Origin: Hormiphora californensis
Lineage: Eukaryota; Ctenophora; Tentaculata; Cydippida; Pleurobrachiidae
Assembly: GCA_020137815.1 (NCBI GenBank)
Contig: CM035360.1
Location: forward strand, 1,950,077-2,014,076
Direction: 5' to 3'
DNA length: 64,000 nucleotides
Positions 11,444 to 23,500 of this stretch are shown in pieces. Positions within the stretch are counted from its first letter, which is position 1. Every line of letters begins with the position of its first letter. Below the pieces are notes generated by a model. That model had not been told where the DNA came from, ran no database searches, and worked only from the letters and a program-made list of their open reading frames with translations. Made by a program: the position numbers and the translations under genes.

Positions 11444-12179
11444 TTCAGCTAAGAGAGAGGGAGAGTGAGGGGTGTTTACTGTTTAGTTAATTATAGAATC
11501 GAGAGGGGGAGGGCTAGTAAGGAGGGAGGAAGAGAGGGTTGTTTAGGTTATAGAGACGGGGGATATTTTAGAGCCTAGGTAGGAGGGATTATTATGCACA
11601 TTTAATTAGGTTTTACGGAAAACTATTAACAAGGGTATAGGAAGGAAAATATGGAGTAAGAATTGGGTTTGGGTCTTGGGAATAGAAGCTGAGTGGAAAC
11701 ACGAAAAAGAAAACAGGTGTATAATGATTGAGTAAACTTGATCAATTACAGTAGTTTATATTTACACACACAAACTTAATTACTTTCCAAAACGACAAAC
11801 TGTTTATCAGAGAAAATCTAACAACACACAAACAACCAAAGTTCCATACAGACAACGTAAATATATGCAATGTTACCGAATGGAAGTAAACTACAAATAA
11901 TCTAAAAATAATAAAACAGCATAAGATAATTACGTAAAGCGTATAAAACTAAGTTTAGTAGCAAAAATATACATTATTTGTTAATCAAAATAAATCGCGA
12001 TGGTAAACCGCATGGCCCCTAACACGGACTGGCAACATATAAGCTGTTCAGAAGATGAAGAAGAGTTGCCACGATCATTCTTTAGTCCCTGAAGTTGAGA
12101 CCCCCTACACCCAAGACGTGACCCCACACTAGTCCCTGAAGACCCCCTACACCCAGAAAGTATCCTCACCTCACCTACC
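11444..12179. other. Intergenic between TIMM29-like and the multipass membrane gene
   Basis: AT-rich sequence with no recognisable gene. At 12083-12195 three copies of TAGTCCCTGAA occur, two followed by ACCCCCTACACCCA. The third copy overlaps the end of the membrane-protein frame, so the 3' end of that gene has been locally duplicated. Confidence 0.55.
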
Positions 12180-15100
12180 CTAGTCCCTGAATGTCCATTT
12201 CAGCTTATGCAAGGTATCCAAAACCTTACTCAACCTAACAGTCCTACCCGCAGCGACCAAACAAAACTCGCCCCGCTTCGTTTTACATCCACATCCAGTG
12301 ACCGACTGAGAGAACACTCCCTTCTTTCCGACCGGGTAGGGCTCTCCAAACGTTATCCGGTTATTCCACAGCCTTATCCGCGAAATGCTGACCTTCTTTT
12401 CCAGGACGATGCAAGCCCCAACAGCCGCTTTGAAGCCATCTCCCGTTATCCCTTCGATGCCGATTTCAACTCGAGAAAACAAGTCCACCTCAATGTCATT
12501 CTGCATGTTGTTCTCCTCCCATCCAGGGTTGAACCTGTAAATTAGAGGCTCACCGTCAAGTGGTAGCAGCTTCTTGAATATGGATAACCAGGGCTCCTTC
12601 AAAGTTTCCATCAACTTCGCTGTCTCACGTTCGTGGATCTTCAGTTTTATAGCCGCGACATCGGTTAGCGGGACATATGGGAGGATTTGACTGGTATCAT
12701 TAACAGGTGGCAAGCATGTCCTGGATCTCAGCCTTCACGACATTACTTCTCGGTCTGTTAAACTTGTTGTTAAGACTATCAAGTAGCTCCTTAGCACAGT
12801 CTCTCAACTCAATCCATCTCGATGCTGCTACCTTCTCCCTCCACTCCCTGATGTTCACTATAAACTCGTAACTGTGAACATGTGTACTTGATATGCTGCT
12901 CAAGAATCAACAACAAATCCACGCCATTACACTTTGCATCAGTCAGGATCCAACTCTGGCATGTTACTTGCCTGTTGTCGCAGCTCATTAGGAGTTCTAT
13001 ATACCGTCCTATCCAAATGTTCCCGAATCTTCCAGGCGTCAAACGTGTCGTGCTTGCCACGAGGTTTCAGGTACATTGAGGGATCAGGGATGAAGTACGG
13101 ATCATTTTCTGGATCATCACCATCATCTCCACCCTCTTCTGATCTTGTTACATCTTCGAAAATAACTGTAGGGGGTGGTATGTCCTCTCCATCTTCCGTT
13201 TCACCAGCAGCAGGAGGAAGAGGAGGGACGATGACGGGGTGAGCGATACCGGTACCTCCCATATCCATCCCACCAAACATTGCTTCATAGGACGGTGGAG
13301 GTAACATGACATCACTTTCCAGTTCCTCATACTCGGGGAGAGGGGGCAGGTTTTCTACACCCAGATCCTGAACATCATAACTCTTGTCATTCTTTTGAGC
13401 CACTCTGACTACTTTTAACATCCGGTAAAATGGACCTGATACCTTGTCCCACTGGTAAACAAACTTGTGTTCCTTCTCCATTTGTTTTGCGATAGTTATC
13501 ACCAACTTTTTAAACTCTCCCCGGGCCTTTTCTTGAGTTGAAGTTTCCGCCAGGACCTTTGAGAGGATGATGGAGATCAGAATGGTGAGAGCAAGAAGTC
13601 CGAGAGTAACATAAACCACAATCATGTCCTCACTCTCGAGTAGTTCCATATCGATAAGGATCTCCCAAGCAAGGATGCCACCCGCGAGCAGGAAGACCCC
13701 GATGAAAGATTCAATTCTCCATAGCAACAACACCTGACTGTTGCACGTGCGCATTCCGGTAACCAGGGGAAACAATAGTGAAGATATGATCATCACCATA
13801 ACAGCAATAACAATTACCGAGAGAACGACAACTTTGTTTTCCGCAAACAGACTAACGACTACCACAACCACGAGTTTCAGGACGTTAATCAACGCTGAGT
13901 AGGGAGGTGAGAACATGAGATCGACATTTTTGTTGGTTACATCTGTATACTGGAGGCAGTACAAAAGAGACGTCAGGATATACCAAACGATCATGATGAA
14001 TGAGAGAGGTGCCATAACCTCGTGGACTCCTGTCCAACAGGCTACATCCGGATCTTCAAACAGGGAGGGACACACAGTGGCGTTGGTACAGTTTGTGTAA
14101 TCGCAGGATAGCATACTGACTCCAAGCTCGGGTACGGTGACAAAGAGGGTTACCCCAAAGAATGTGAGATAAGATCTCCACACAAAATGGTTTTTACTGA
14201 AATACCCGGGCGGTTTTCGCTTCACAATGCTTTCAAGAAGTGTTGGGATGGTGCAGACACACAACCAAATAAGGAAGAGGGTGACGAGGAATCCAAACCG
14301 AACGGTGTACTCAAATCTGTCCAGCAGGATCCATTGAGCTACCTCTCGGATCTCATCGGCGTAGGGAACAATAAGTCCTCTAACTGAAAATGTCAGCGCT
14401 ATCAACTGTACCACCTCAATAACCTCTACACCAACCGTCTGGGCGTTGAAGTAGTTGAACCTCACATAATCAAGGGTCTTGACTGTCTTGTCCTGCTCCT
14501 CCTGACTCTTAGTCTTTACTAAAATAAAGGCACTGACAAGGAGCGTGACAAGCCCGAGGTATGCTGCGATGCAATAAGAAACCACCTGGTCTTCCATGTC
14601 CCCATCAACCACCAGATCACTGACCAGATGGACTATGACAAAGGGCGATCCCATGATAATGAGATAAAGGGGGAAAGAGAGGAGGTAACCCAGACAGGCA
14701 TTGATACCTGTTCCAATGATCGTGTTGACTATCACTGACAGAGGAATGAGGACAATGAAGAGGACTGATGCAAACAGGAACTGAACAGTCTCCCATTTGA
14801 AGCACAGACATATCAGACTTCCAAAGTCCCGCAGAATGCTAATTGGGTAACGGGAGATGGTCCGGCGTGCTGCGGTGATGCTACCCTTGCTCAGTAAATC
14901 ATGGGAGAGATCGCTGATTAGGGCAGGGCACCGGTAAACCGAGAGAATGACCACGAACACTTTGAGAAGGGCTAGGAAATCTTTTCCGTACTCTCGTGTC
15001 TGGTTTACCACCGCATCTCTCATCCTGACCTTGCTGTAGCGGATCTTCCACATCGCTCGGACCATGGGCGGGATACGGTAGAGAAGGAGGGAGTTGAGGA

Positions 15101-18033
15101 AAAAGAGGGAAGCAATGCCAAAATATCCGCTTGTTATAGTTTTTAGGATGACTGTGTGGTTTTGTTTCCGAGTTCGCAGGAAAAATCCAATCTTCTCGCC
15201 CCAGAGCGGAACCTTCGGGACTTTATATGATTCTAACTCAGAGTAAAAACCGTCCAACGTTGTTTCAAGGGCCTTGAGTTCTTGGTCGCATAACTTCATA
15301 TTGTTATCTCTCGCAGCTAGGCTCGGTTTCCTGCAGTACCCGCTTTCAATCTGGTACCTTCGGTTATAATGGAAGGGTTTCTTGGCCTCATAGAACGTGA
15401 CACAGCACAGGAGGTAGATAATCCTGTCATCAAGCTCGTGTCGCAACATCTTATCTCTGATTTCCTGGACTTGCAAGATGTAACTATTTGATGTTTTTAC
15501 ATTGCTGTCCTTTGGTCCAATAGCCGTTTCGATCAACCTTCTCTGAACCACCAGTTCATTGATCGAGTTAACAGAGTATCGCTTCACCTCAACGGACAGA
15601 TCTGACTCCAACTTCAGTCTCATCTTGTGCCGCAGGGTAATGATATACTGGATCTGGTCCAAATACTCACACGACCTTCTGTACTTGTAGTGGGTACGAT
15701 CCTCCAGAAGGTTCGTCCACGCTGCAATAGGACGGAAAACAGCGACCACGAGGAAGACACAAAAAAAGAAGATATCCTTGCACAGGAACTTTGTTTCTTC
15801 GATCATAATGAAAAGGAATTCCTGGTAGAAATCACCACTTTGGATAACCCTCTGCAGGATGAATGGGATCTGGTAGATGAAGGCACAGTTGATAATCAGG
15901 AGAATAAAGGCGGGAATATCCAGGATAAGCCCGATAACGTGCATGAGAATCGCCTTTCGAATTCTCCAGCCTCGAACTGCAAAGAATTTATCTGCAAAGG
16001 AGGGATCTTTTTTGGGTTGTTCGGGAACCATTTCCTCACACGGCACCTCAGTCCCAACGGTTTGAAGATTGGCGGTACTATCCATAACACCATCGCCACC
16101 CTCCTGTAACTGTGTCTCTGCCACTCCTGGAGGATTAACCTCATCACCCTCTTCTTCATCATCATCATCATCTTTAGGGGTGTTTGGATCTTCGTACTCC
16201 GTGTGTTTCCTAATCTTCCGGACCATCCCAGGGATCCGCCAGATGGTAGCCGTGATGATAACCATCCCGAGCAGGGTTAGGAAGTCCACCATTAGGAGTA
16301 AAAACTCGGTAAACGCAAAGCTGTGGATGAAAGCATAACTTGGTATGTCGTACACAATGTAATGCGCGATTTTAATCTTCTTTTCCTCCTGTGGCTCACC
16401 GGAAGCTGCTGCGGGTTGAGGATCACTCAATAATTTTTCCCCCTCCCTCTTCTTCTTTTCCTCTCTCTTTGTCCCTCAGATGCTCCCTCACGTTGCTGAT
16501 GAGAAAGGGCACCCTCCAGAGGGTCACAAAGACGGTCACGTAGAAGATGGCCGCCGCAAAATCTAGACACAACCACATAAAAGATTTTAGGATGGCGACC
16601 CGGAATTTACACTGCCAATCCTCCTCGTGCCAGTCGTGGTGAGTTTTCTTGAGGTTAACCGACCGGAACTGGATTATGTGGTACAGTCTCCACGGGCAAC
16701 ACCAACAGAACAGGACGCAAAAGAACAGGGCGAAAATACAGGGAAGATCGAGAAGGAAATGTCCGAATTGCTTCCAAAATTCCAACCGAATCTTTTTGAT
16801 CTTCCTGGAGGTGGTCTTGTCCTCAGAAAGTGGAAATATCTGCATAAAGAAGGCTATTCTCCACGTAAACAGGGTGAAAATAATGGGCGGGATGGTGGCA
16901 ATATCTGCAAAAACTTGGAAGAACTGGAACATGATGGAATATCGAAGTGAAAGTTCTTTACCCCGGTCCTTTGATGATGTGATGAACTTTTTGAACTTGA
17001 GAATTAGAACTGGACACCTCCAAGAACAGAGGACAATAACAATCGGAATCAGCATTATCAGATCGATGAGATAGCGGAAAAAGTGAACCACCAAAGATGC
17101 TCTTAACTTCCTTTCGATCTTCCCACGGGTTTGGTATGGCGAGGTGTTGTTGTTGTTGAGGCGCTCGTTGAACACCTTAACCTTCTTGATCACAATAGGT
17201 AGTCTCCAGGAGAAAACCAATGGTAGAATCATGGGAATCATTAGAATATCTGCTATCAGCCGGAAGAAATTCTTGAAAATTCTCCACCACGTCTTAGCAT
17301 CCCTCTTAATGAGCTCACTCTCACTGGGCTTTCCAATATTATAATCAGTATTAAAGTGATCCTTTGCAATCCAAATCATGACTGGTAAACGCCAGGTGAA
17401 GCAAAGGAGTAAGTAGAAGATAAAGAAGAATATGTCGAGGAAACAGAAGATCGCCTGAGAGATAATAACCCATTTTTTCTTAAACTCCTTGTTCTTTTCC
17501 TCCTTATCTTTTTCTTTTATCTCGTTCCAAGCTCTCACCGCTCTCCAGGGACAGATAAGAAAGACGACCAAAGTGAAGGGAATGATGAGGAGATCCGTGA
17601 GGAGTCCAGCGAACTCCGTTGCAATATTTTTGCGGAGTTTGAAGCCGCAGTATCCCCAATGTTTCAGGTCGTGCCCATCAAACCACTTGGATCGGTCGTG
17701 AGTGGTGCAGAGGAAGAACAGTCGCCATGGAAACACGACAAGAAAGATAAACATGATCATGAAAGGGATGTCCGAGATAAAAATGAGGATTTGAAGGATC
17801 CCACCTAGCCTCCACCACCACCCGAACTCCTTCCGTCCGTGACTTGAGGTGGTTTTATAAAGCACATAGACGAGGGGGAAGATACGGATAATGGTACATG
17901 CCGCGATGAGGTTTAGGACAAGGCCGAGGAGATCAAAGAGGCGAAGAAGTAAGAAGTAGGTGAACACACCCGCTGTTTGGCATGTCCTTTTTACTACTGT
18001 GGCAATACACTGGATAACCACATCGTCGTCCAT
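12180..18033 (-). CDS. Very large tandem-module multipass membrane protein, family not recognised
   Basis: I do not recognise this family. Two long frames (18033-16423, 536 codons, and about 16430-12939, 1163 codons) and two short ones (12903-12700, 12713-12180) follow each other. The first is built from about nine modules of 50-60 residues. Each has a hydrophobic segment with an acidic residue near its start, often a Pro, and an end motif WRxP or WR (CFTWRLPVMIW, VFSWRLPIVIKK, LCSWRCPVLI, LFTWRIAF, VTLWRVPFLI), then a basic linker. The second continues with degenerate modules (ATIWRIPGMV, LLYRIPPMV, SVYRCPAL), more membrane spans and an acidic, Pro-rich tail. The last part looks soluble (RITFGEPYPVGKKG). 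An intron 16491-16389 (AAC/GTGAGG to CCACAG/GAG) would join the two long frames in phase. Another, 12967-12858, could join the next. The last frame change is unexplained. An AG lies 7 bases before ATG 18033. Confidence 0.6.
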
Positions 18034-18434
18034 GTTATCCCTGACGTTACCATGGGAACCTAAATGCGGGGGATTGAGTTATTAATGTTACCATGGTAAC
18101 CGGGGGAATTGAATTATTAATGTTACCATGGTAACCGGGGGGGAGGGGGGGAATGGTTAGCAAAACTACAATTACAAGACAAGAGGATCATTAAATTAGC
18201 AAAACTACATCCTGATGCTAGTACCAGGCTAGATATCACTGCTCTACACCGCCCGATGGGACAGTCGTGTAACATGTCAACGAAAAAGTGTAACGCTAAC
18301 CGAATGATGTACATGCAAACGGAACTGCGAAAAGTGCACTGTAAAAACATAATAAGTTAAGTACAAAACTCTCTATTGAAACCGTTCCTAGCGACACTTC
18401 CAAATTATATTTCACACAGCTCTATTGTTCCATG
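18034..18434. other. Intergenic with duplicated palindromic GTTACCATGGTAAC
   Basis: Between the mS26-like stop and the membrane-protein start. At 18046-18141 two ~53-bp tandem copies each contain GTTACCATGGTAAC, a perfect palindrome, followed by CCGGGGG, with a third degenerate copy touching the start codon region. No coding region is seen. Confidence 0.6.
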
Positions 18435-20432
18435 CTACTCCGAAGACTCCGCCAGCACTTTTTCTTGCTTTCTCTCGTTGCTACGGACAACGAACTCAAC
18501 AGGAGTCGAGGGCACGTTGGAAATGTAAGAACCATCTCCCTCGGGTACAATAAGAGTTCCCTGTTCTTTTTGGGATCCAGTAAGTAACCTGAAACAGTGA
18601 ATAATGGGATGCTGAATTTAATAGCTTTGCGGGATAAGATGCTGAATAATAACTTTGCGGGATAAGATGCTAAATAATAGCTTTGCGGGATAAGATGCTG
18701 AATAATATTTTTGCGTCTACAGTGGATTGTTAATCTTACCGTTCTAAAGCTGAATCAACGTTTTGTCGAGTCACAAGCTTTCCCTGCGCCTTCAAATCTA
18801 GGAAATCAGTAGCCTCGACACGGGGGTCTGTTATTGACTGTTGCCGGTATGCATCACTTAAATCTTGCCTGTGATTATTAGAGATTCATGAATTTTTTTT
18901 AAATTAAATTAATTTTTTTCAATGGTTATACTGTTGTCACGTACAGGGGCAAGAAGAAAGAGACATTGGACATCAGGTAAAATGACCTACTTGTCGACTT
19001 GAGGTAATTGTGCGATAAATGGCTTTTCCGCTAATATCCTTGCAATAGCGTCCTCCCTTCGCTTCTCTAACAGTTCATACTGCTCATCTTTACTACCTAC
19101 TTCTGAGTACATGACTTTCCATTTCTCTGTAATATGGGTGAAATGTATGATTCGAAATCATACCAATAAATAAATCAGGGAGGGATCTCCTCCGACTACT
19201 GGGATAGAAGATACAGTTTGAAGAAAAAAGCCGGCTTTAGTAGTAAGCGAACCATACTTTGTTCCCCGTATCTACAAATTACTGCTCTACACCCCCCCCC
19301 CCCCCCCTAAGAAATAAACTCTTACTTCGTAGGTATAGAAGTTGTGATCTGAATTCTGCTTCTTTGAATCTTACAGCCTCATCAAACTGTATGTCGTGTT
19401 GTGTCGGCTGAAAATACAATCATGATATTATATTATGTGATCATTGATCATAGTGTGCTGTGTTTCCCTGGTCAGAAGAGTCAGGTGTTGTGTCGGCTGA
19501 AATGGTATGACTGTACTTCTCGCAATTTTACAGTGCAATTTTACAGTCATCATGACTCAGTGAGTCATGTGTTATGACAACTTATCAGGCACCCAAATCA
19601 ACCAAATCTAAAAATACCAACTTACCTTTGCCTTGTTCGACCCTCCTTCCCCCTCCAAAACAAACTTACCTCAATTTCGGCTAGCAACTTCTTTAGTCCT
19701 CTCGTTTTCCTCATCGTGTTAGTGTGCTCCTTCCATACCTTCCTTTTCGCTACAAACTTATCGTTATAGTTCGCCACCTGCAACAAGTTCACAGTGATGT
19801 AAGATAGCTTTGAGGAGCGGGCGGGGAGCCCGCTATATAAGTCAAGGAAGTCAAGATCAGTACAGTAGCAAGGTTTGGGTTTATCTGATTTAGGACTGAA
19901 ACAATAACACAGCCGCTGCAAGAGTAGTTCTAGTCTGTCAGAGCATTGGCCTAACCCTATTCTCATTTCTTTCAATTTTCAAAAAAGAGTGTGCGAGAAA
20001 AGTGGTCAGAGCATTGGCCTGACAGGTTCTAGTAGAGGAAGAAGAAAATGAGGAAAGAGTATAGTATTCTTTCACAAAGCATTTACTCATATATGATGCA
20101 TTAGAAGAAAGAAGGAAGAAAAATGCAAGTTTGTTATTGAGTAGACCACCCCTACAATACATCATTTTGCATTTATCCCCACCCCAGCTCAGTGACATAA
20201 TATTTTACCCTGGACCTGAGCTCTATGCACACACACTTTTTAGGTAATAGCCCGGTAAATCAGGGTTCCGGTATATTATATCGAGGTTTGACTGTACAGT
20301 CGGACCCTGAATTACCGGGCAAAACCCTTTCCCCAAACATCCCGATAAATTCTCGGTTTACTGTACCTGTTGTAGTGACATGCTTCCACCAGCAATACAC
20401 CTCCCCACTTTGTGAGCTGCAGTACACAACAT
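18435..20432 (-). CDS. Small mitochondrial-type protein, possibly ribosomal protein mS26
   Basis: Six exons in phase: 20432-20367, 19777-19670, 19407-19326, 19126-18991, 18868-18740 and 18588-18435, giving 224 residues. The N terminus (MLCTAAHKVGRCIAGGS) is basic and short of acidic residues, as in a mitochondrial presequence. The rest is charged and helical (FVAKRKVWKEHTNTMRK, YELLEKRREDAIARILAEK). The stretch KLVTRQNVDSALERLL resembles the FITRENLEARVEAAL region of human mS26 (205 residues), and the length fits. That is a weak match and I hold the name tentatively. The gene starts only about 98 bases after the XAB2 stop, with a strong TTTATTTTAG acceptor 10 bases before the ATG and no room for an upstream exon, which suggests trans-splicing of a downstream cistron. 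Confidence 0.7.
18600..18712. repeat. Short tandem repeat in the mS26-like intron
   Basis: Four imperfect copies of GGGATAAGATGCTGAATAAT plus ARCTTTGC, about 30 bases each, beginning a few bases after the exon boundary at 18588. Confidence 0.75.
20250..20330. repeat. Pogo-like repeat pair joined at TA
   Basis: Contains CCCGGTAAATCAGGG followed by GTTTGACTG, then TA, then CAGTCGGACCCTGAATTACC. The second half is an inverted version of the first, and the two ends abut at TACAG. Lies in the first intron of the mS26-like gene. Confidence 0.5.
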
Positions 20433-20442
20433 AATGTTCCTC

Positions 20443-20444
20443 CT
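20443..20444 (-). promoter_or_regulatory. Candidate spliced-leader acceptor in front of the mS26-like gene
   Basis: CTCTCTTTATTTTAG ends here and is followed by a 10-base leader and ATG. The preceding gene on the same strand ends at 20542, so there is no space for a cis exon. This is the layout of an internal cistron in an operon that is resolved by trans-splicing. Confidence 0.5.
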
Positions 20445-20541
20445 AAAATAAAGAGAGGGGCCGTTTAGTTACCAAGAATTAGAATATTAAAACAATGAAA
20501 TATAATCACACGTGGGGGCGGGGTAAAACTAATAAAATATA

Positions 20542-23500
20542 TCAAGATCCGATGGTGGTATCCTCTTCCTGTTCTGCAACTTTCTCAGCAAGTTTTCCAA
20601 ACACTTCATCAGGGATACACTGTTTCACAATACCATCATCTTCTTCCTTATCTTCATCTTCATTCTCTTTATCATCTTCATCATCGTCATCATCATCTTC
20701 CCCACCGTCAAGATCGATTTCGTCTGGGTTGTCAGCCTGACTCTCTTGTTTCTGGCTCTCCGCTGGAAGAGAGGGTCGTGGTGTTATGTGTTAGTGAGTA
20801 CCTCACCGTTTTTCCCACAGTAACTAAACTTATGTACGCATATTCAAACTGTACACTCCTGCAGTACCCAAAAAATAGAACTGTAAACTGTAAACACTAC
20901 AGCACACCCAAAGGAACTTACCCCTGACAAAGTTGACCTCTTTCTGGAGTTGTGCCATGGGGTTATCAGCTACCGCCTCGGTAGGCGCAGCATCAGTGGG
21001 AGGCACATTGAAACTGCTCTGGGTGCTATATTTGTCCCTTACACTTCGTTTTATCCGCAGCATCTCACGGAACGTATCTTCGTTACCGTGGGACACCTCA
21101 AATCCTTGCCACAACTGGGGGGGAGAGAAAATAATATCATGAATTAAATTTTATGTCAAATTAGAACTGCAACGCTGGGGGGGATAACCAGTGTTGGCCT
21201 CGGCAATTAACCCCAATCCCGCTTTTCTCGGTCTGAACCATCCAGGGAGACTAACCTTCCAGAACTCATTACAATTCCTTGGATCAGCAAACTGGGATGT
21301 GTGGATATAGATTGTCCTTGCACGATCTATCTCCCCTAATTTCGTCTCCAGCTCAGCAAACCGTTGTCCGAAAGATCGAGCATCCCTATCTGGAAGGACA
21401 TCCATTGCTTGCTCGTAAATTTGCCGAGTGTGGGTTACCCCGAAACAGGCGGTGGCTCGGTTTATGTAAATTTCAAACATCTCCGCTTTGTCCTCCTGTG
21501 GGAGAGAGAGAGGGGTGGTGAGAGTGGAGGAGGGGTGAGAGTGGTATAGAGATTGTCTCGTGCACCAGAACTGAGAACAGCAGTATGAAAGCAAAAAAGT
21601 GTTGCATCGTTCCAAAGTGTACTTCACCCACACACTTGTTACTTACCTTTGCAAAATACTTCACCCACACACTAACCTTTGCAACAAGCTCAGTAGCCCG
21701 ATTATAGACTGCCATGGCGTGTCGCTTCAGCCCGTGTTCCTCTTCTAGCTTGGCGTACAGCAGGAAGAGAGACTTGGTAAACTTCTCTGGACATTTATCC
21801 AGTGCCTGCTCGAAAAGATCACGTGCCCGTTCTAGCTTGTCCCCACCGTATCTGAATATAGGGAGGGGGTGATGGAGGGATAGAGGGGAGGTTAGGAGTG
21901 GGGAGGTTAGGAGGGAGGGAGAGATAGAGGGGAGGGACATATAGGGAGAGGATGAGGGATGTGGGAACTCTGTCAAAGTTATTGAGGAATAAGATATTGA
22001 GTGGTATGTGGTGTACGACGTAAGTGATACACACGAACAAGGCAAACACACGTCATACCTTTTCACAAACTTGGTAAGATAGGTGGTCCAAAGCTCAAAG
22101 ACAAGGGGCCACTTGAACATCGCTACACCTCTCTCATACACCTTAAACGACTCTTCAAAGTAATTCTTCTCTTCCAAAATCTCAGAAAAGTTTAGGATAA
22201 TCTGGGGCGAGGCGATCTTCAAATCTAGGATCTTGTAGTACACATTCTTGGTCGAGGTGAACGTCCCCAGACTCTCCTCCAAATCAGCGTATAGAGACCA
22301 CAATTTGAGGTTCCTGACACAATGAACAATGTTTGTTATTAAGGACTGTTGACAACTAGAACTTTATTGCAGCAGACTAGAATTTTATTGCATTAAAAGA
22401 TAAACAGACGGTTTCTGTATGCGGGTGTGTGGGTATCTTATTGTAATTTATTGTGTACCTGTAGACCCGGTTCTGGACTGGTTCTGTCCTGTCGTAATAG
22501 CTAGGTTTGTGTGGGGGTGGGGTGGTGGCCTTGTTGAGGAGTGTCTGGGCTTCCTCATAACATTCGTGTCGTAACTCCATCTCTACGTAACTTAACCACA
22601 CATCAGCAAGCTCCTCTACCTACAGGAGGAGGGGAAGGGTGTGAGGATGGTGTGAGGATGGTGTGAGGGGGTGTGAGTGTGAGTGTGTGATTCATAATCA
22701 GATGTCTGGGTGTGAATCTTGTGTTATATGAGTTGGCATAGGAGAATCTCCTAGAATCATGATATCTTTATAAATTCGGACCCCAATTTGTGTGTGCGTG
22801 TCCAAGAACCGACCGACTCAGGAAATACTGGTCCCTGATTGGCTGATAACCAGTCACGTGACCTAAATAACGAGTTCTGATTGGTTGTTTACTTGTATCG
22901 GTCGGTTCCTGGTTCAAACCTTGACAAATGGAACCGCAACAGCCTTCTCGAAGATCATCCTGCTCTCTTTCAGCTGTTTGTTATCCTCATAGAACTTGGC
23001 AAACTCTATCCACAGTTGGCTCAGTTTTCCAGAGGCTAACTTGGGGTCGATTGTCTTGATTGCTTCCGTGAAGGTGTTTACGATGTCTCGCGGTTTTCCT
23101 GAAAAGAGAGAGTTGTAACAGAGTGTTATAGATCGTACTGGTTCAATTTGAAAGCAGCTACTGAAACATCTAATATCTATCCTAACACAAATCAGATCAA
23201 TTACCTTCAAATAGTCCCACTCTCTTCAACCACTCGTTGACATTGTGTGGATTTTGCCTCAGTAGCACAGAATTGAGAAGGAGCGGCCGTCTTTCAATCA
23301 ACTTTTCAAATCTCCTCAATCTCAACTGGAGGTCCATTTCATTTTCCTCGCTCTTCCCGCTCTTTTTTCTCTGCTCAATCTTGAGGGTGATTATCTGTTC
23401 CTCGAACTCAGAGTAAACATCGAATACCTGCCCGAAATCTCGCACTGTCATGACCGATTTAACTGCCTCCTCGTAAATGTCTCGTGCCTTGTCAAACTGT

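Noticed and set aside
16423-16445. GGGAAAA slippery heptamer as a programmed -1 frameshift
   Set aside because: A -1 shift there runs into a stop at once; the downstream frame is +1, and a 103-base intron joins the frames in phase.
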